Assembly (NCBI GenBank): GCA_022710975.1
Contig: JAKLGA010000027.1
Coordinates: 1 to 34,947 of the forward strand
Reading direction: 5' to 3'
Length of the DNA: 34,947 nucleotides
Origin: Myxococcota bacterium
Lineage (GTDB): Bacteria; Myxococcota; B64-G9
Shown one piece after another: positions 34,517 to 34,947 of this stretch. Positions within the stretch are counted from its first letter, which is position 1. Each line of letters starts with the position of its first letter. Under the pieces are notes generated by a model, which saw nothing but the letters and a program-made list of their open reading frames with translations, was not told the DNA's origin and searched no databases. The position numbers and the translations under genes are program-made.

Positions 34517-34947
34517 TCAGCGACGGCGGCGGATGAGGATCAGCAGGCCCAGACCCAGGGCAGCCAGGCCAAGCTCGCCAGCCTGGCCTGCGCCGGAGGC
34601 AGAGCAACCGCAACCCGCGCCCGAGGCGGTCGAACAGATCTCGCTCGCCGCGCAGTCCGCGTCGTCGCAGTCCGCCTGCCCGTCCCCGTCGTCGTCCGCG
34701 CCGTTGTCGCAGATCTCCGCCACCGGCTGGCAGTTCGGCGCCGCCGCGCAGTCCGCGTCGTCGCAGTCCGCCTGCCCGTCCCCGTCGTCGTCCGCGCCGT
34801 TGTCGCAGATCTCCGCCACCGGCTGGCAGTTCGGCGCCGCCGCGCAGTCCGTGTCGTCGCAGTCCGCCTGCCCGTCCCCGTCGTCGTCCGCGCCGTTGTC
34901 GCAGATCTCCGCCACCGGCTGGCAGTTCGGCGCCGCCGCGCAGTCCG
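34517..34947 (-). CDS. C-terminal part of a second Asp/Cys-repeat protein with MYXO-CTERM tail
   Basis: The last 142 residues of a protein whose start lies beyond the right edge. It consists of at least three to four copies of the same 32-residue unit as the protease ('EICDNGADDDGDGQADCDDA'), then 'SGAGCGCSASGAGQAGELG', a hydrophobic helix and a final RRRR. This is a MYXO-CTERM type tail for processing and surface anchoring at the Cys. The DNA of the units is nearly identical to that of the central protease units (96-base period; anchors at 34706, 34802 and 34898), suggesting exchange between the two adjacent genes. The N-terminal domain, and so the function, is not visible. Confidence 0.85.
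   Translation of the reverse strand, partial: DCAAAPNCQPVAEICDNGADDDGDGQADCDDTDCAAAPNCQPVAEICDNGADDDGDGQADCDDADCAAAPNCQPVAEICDNGADDDGDGQADCDDADCAASEICSTASGAGCGCSASGAGQAGELGLAALGLGLLILIRRRR
34640..34947 (-). repeat. 96-bp coding tandem repeat shared with the neighbouring protease gene
   Basis: Three in-register anchors 96 bases apart (34706, 34802, 34898) and nearly identical units; the array continues past the window edge. The unit differs from the protease units mainly in coding for 'AAPNCQ' in place of 'DAANCQ'. Confidence 0.88.

Overview
The window is about 35 kb of very GC-rich bacterial DNA. It most likely comes from a member of the Myxococcota or a close deltaproteobacterial relative. 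The main evidence is two secreted proteins near the right end that finish with a Gly-Cys-rich motif, a hydrophobic helix and an Arg cluster (MYXO-CTERM type sorting tail). Asp/Cys-rich 'DDDGDG..DC' repeats and the mix of enzyme families agree with this. Genes are packed tightly, with many ATGA, GTGA or TGATG stop/start overlaps. I saw no rRNA, tRNA, CRISPR array, prophage or convincing intrinsic terminator.

Layout. 1-247: tail of a CpaB-like pilus assembly protein. 312-4089 (+): an acetate kinase/PduL fusion, an acyl-CoA dehydrogenase and a small exported membrane protein. 4118-5308 (-): a DUF362/ferredoxin protein. Divergent from it, 5324-8510 (+): a membrane HDIG phosphohydrolase (PgpH-like) overlapping gatD, an archaeal-type amidotransferase subunit. 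8501-15284 (-): DedA, amidase, an EndoQ nuclease fused to a UvrD-type helicase, PilZ, an exported ExbD-like protein and a lipoprotein. 15348-17210 (-): a secreted beta-helix protein.

17335-25821 (+) is the most interesting unit. It is a seven-gene, nearly gapless operon: a three-subunit molybdenum hydroxylase (FAD, 2Fe-2S, Mo), then AllH, FdrA/AllF and AllG (the three proteins of oxamate carbamoyltransferase), then a metal-dependent cyclase-family hydrolase. Converging on it, 31528-27056 (-), is a complete BMP-type nucleoside-like ABC transporter. Together they look like a system that imports a nitrogen heterocycle or nucleoside, hydroxylates it, opens the ring and recovers a carbamoyl group as carbamoyl phosphate. 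The substrate is not known from sequence, and no carbamate kinase or regulator is present in the window.

Between the two operons lies a RAYT-type Y1 transposase (26118-26789, -) flanked by oppositely oriented pairs of a short GGGGACAGACCCC-like palindrome. Further pairs of the same element lie in the intergenic gaps near 31.6 kb and 34.4 kb. The right end (31693-34947, -) holds a secreted serine protease with about twelve 32-residue metal-binding-like repeats (96 bp, in perfect register) and the end of a second protein built from nearly the same repeat.

Several promoters can be proposed. Some place the -10 box only 6 bases before the start codon, which suggests leaderless mRNAs. All functional assignments are from reading the sequence; no searches were run.
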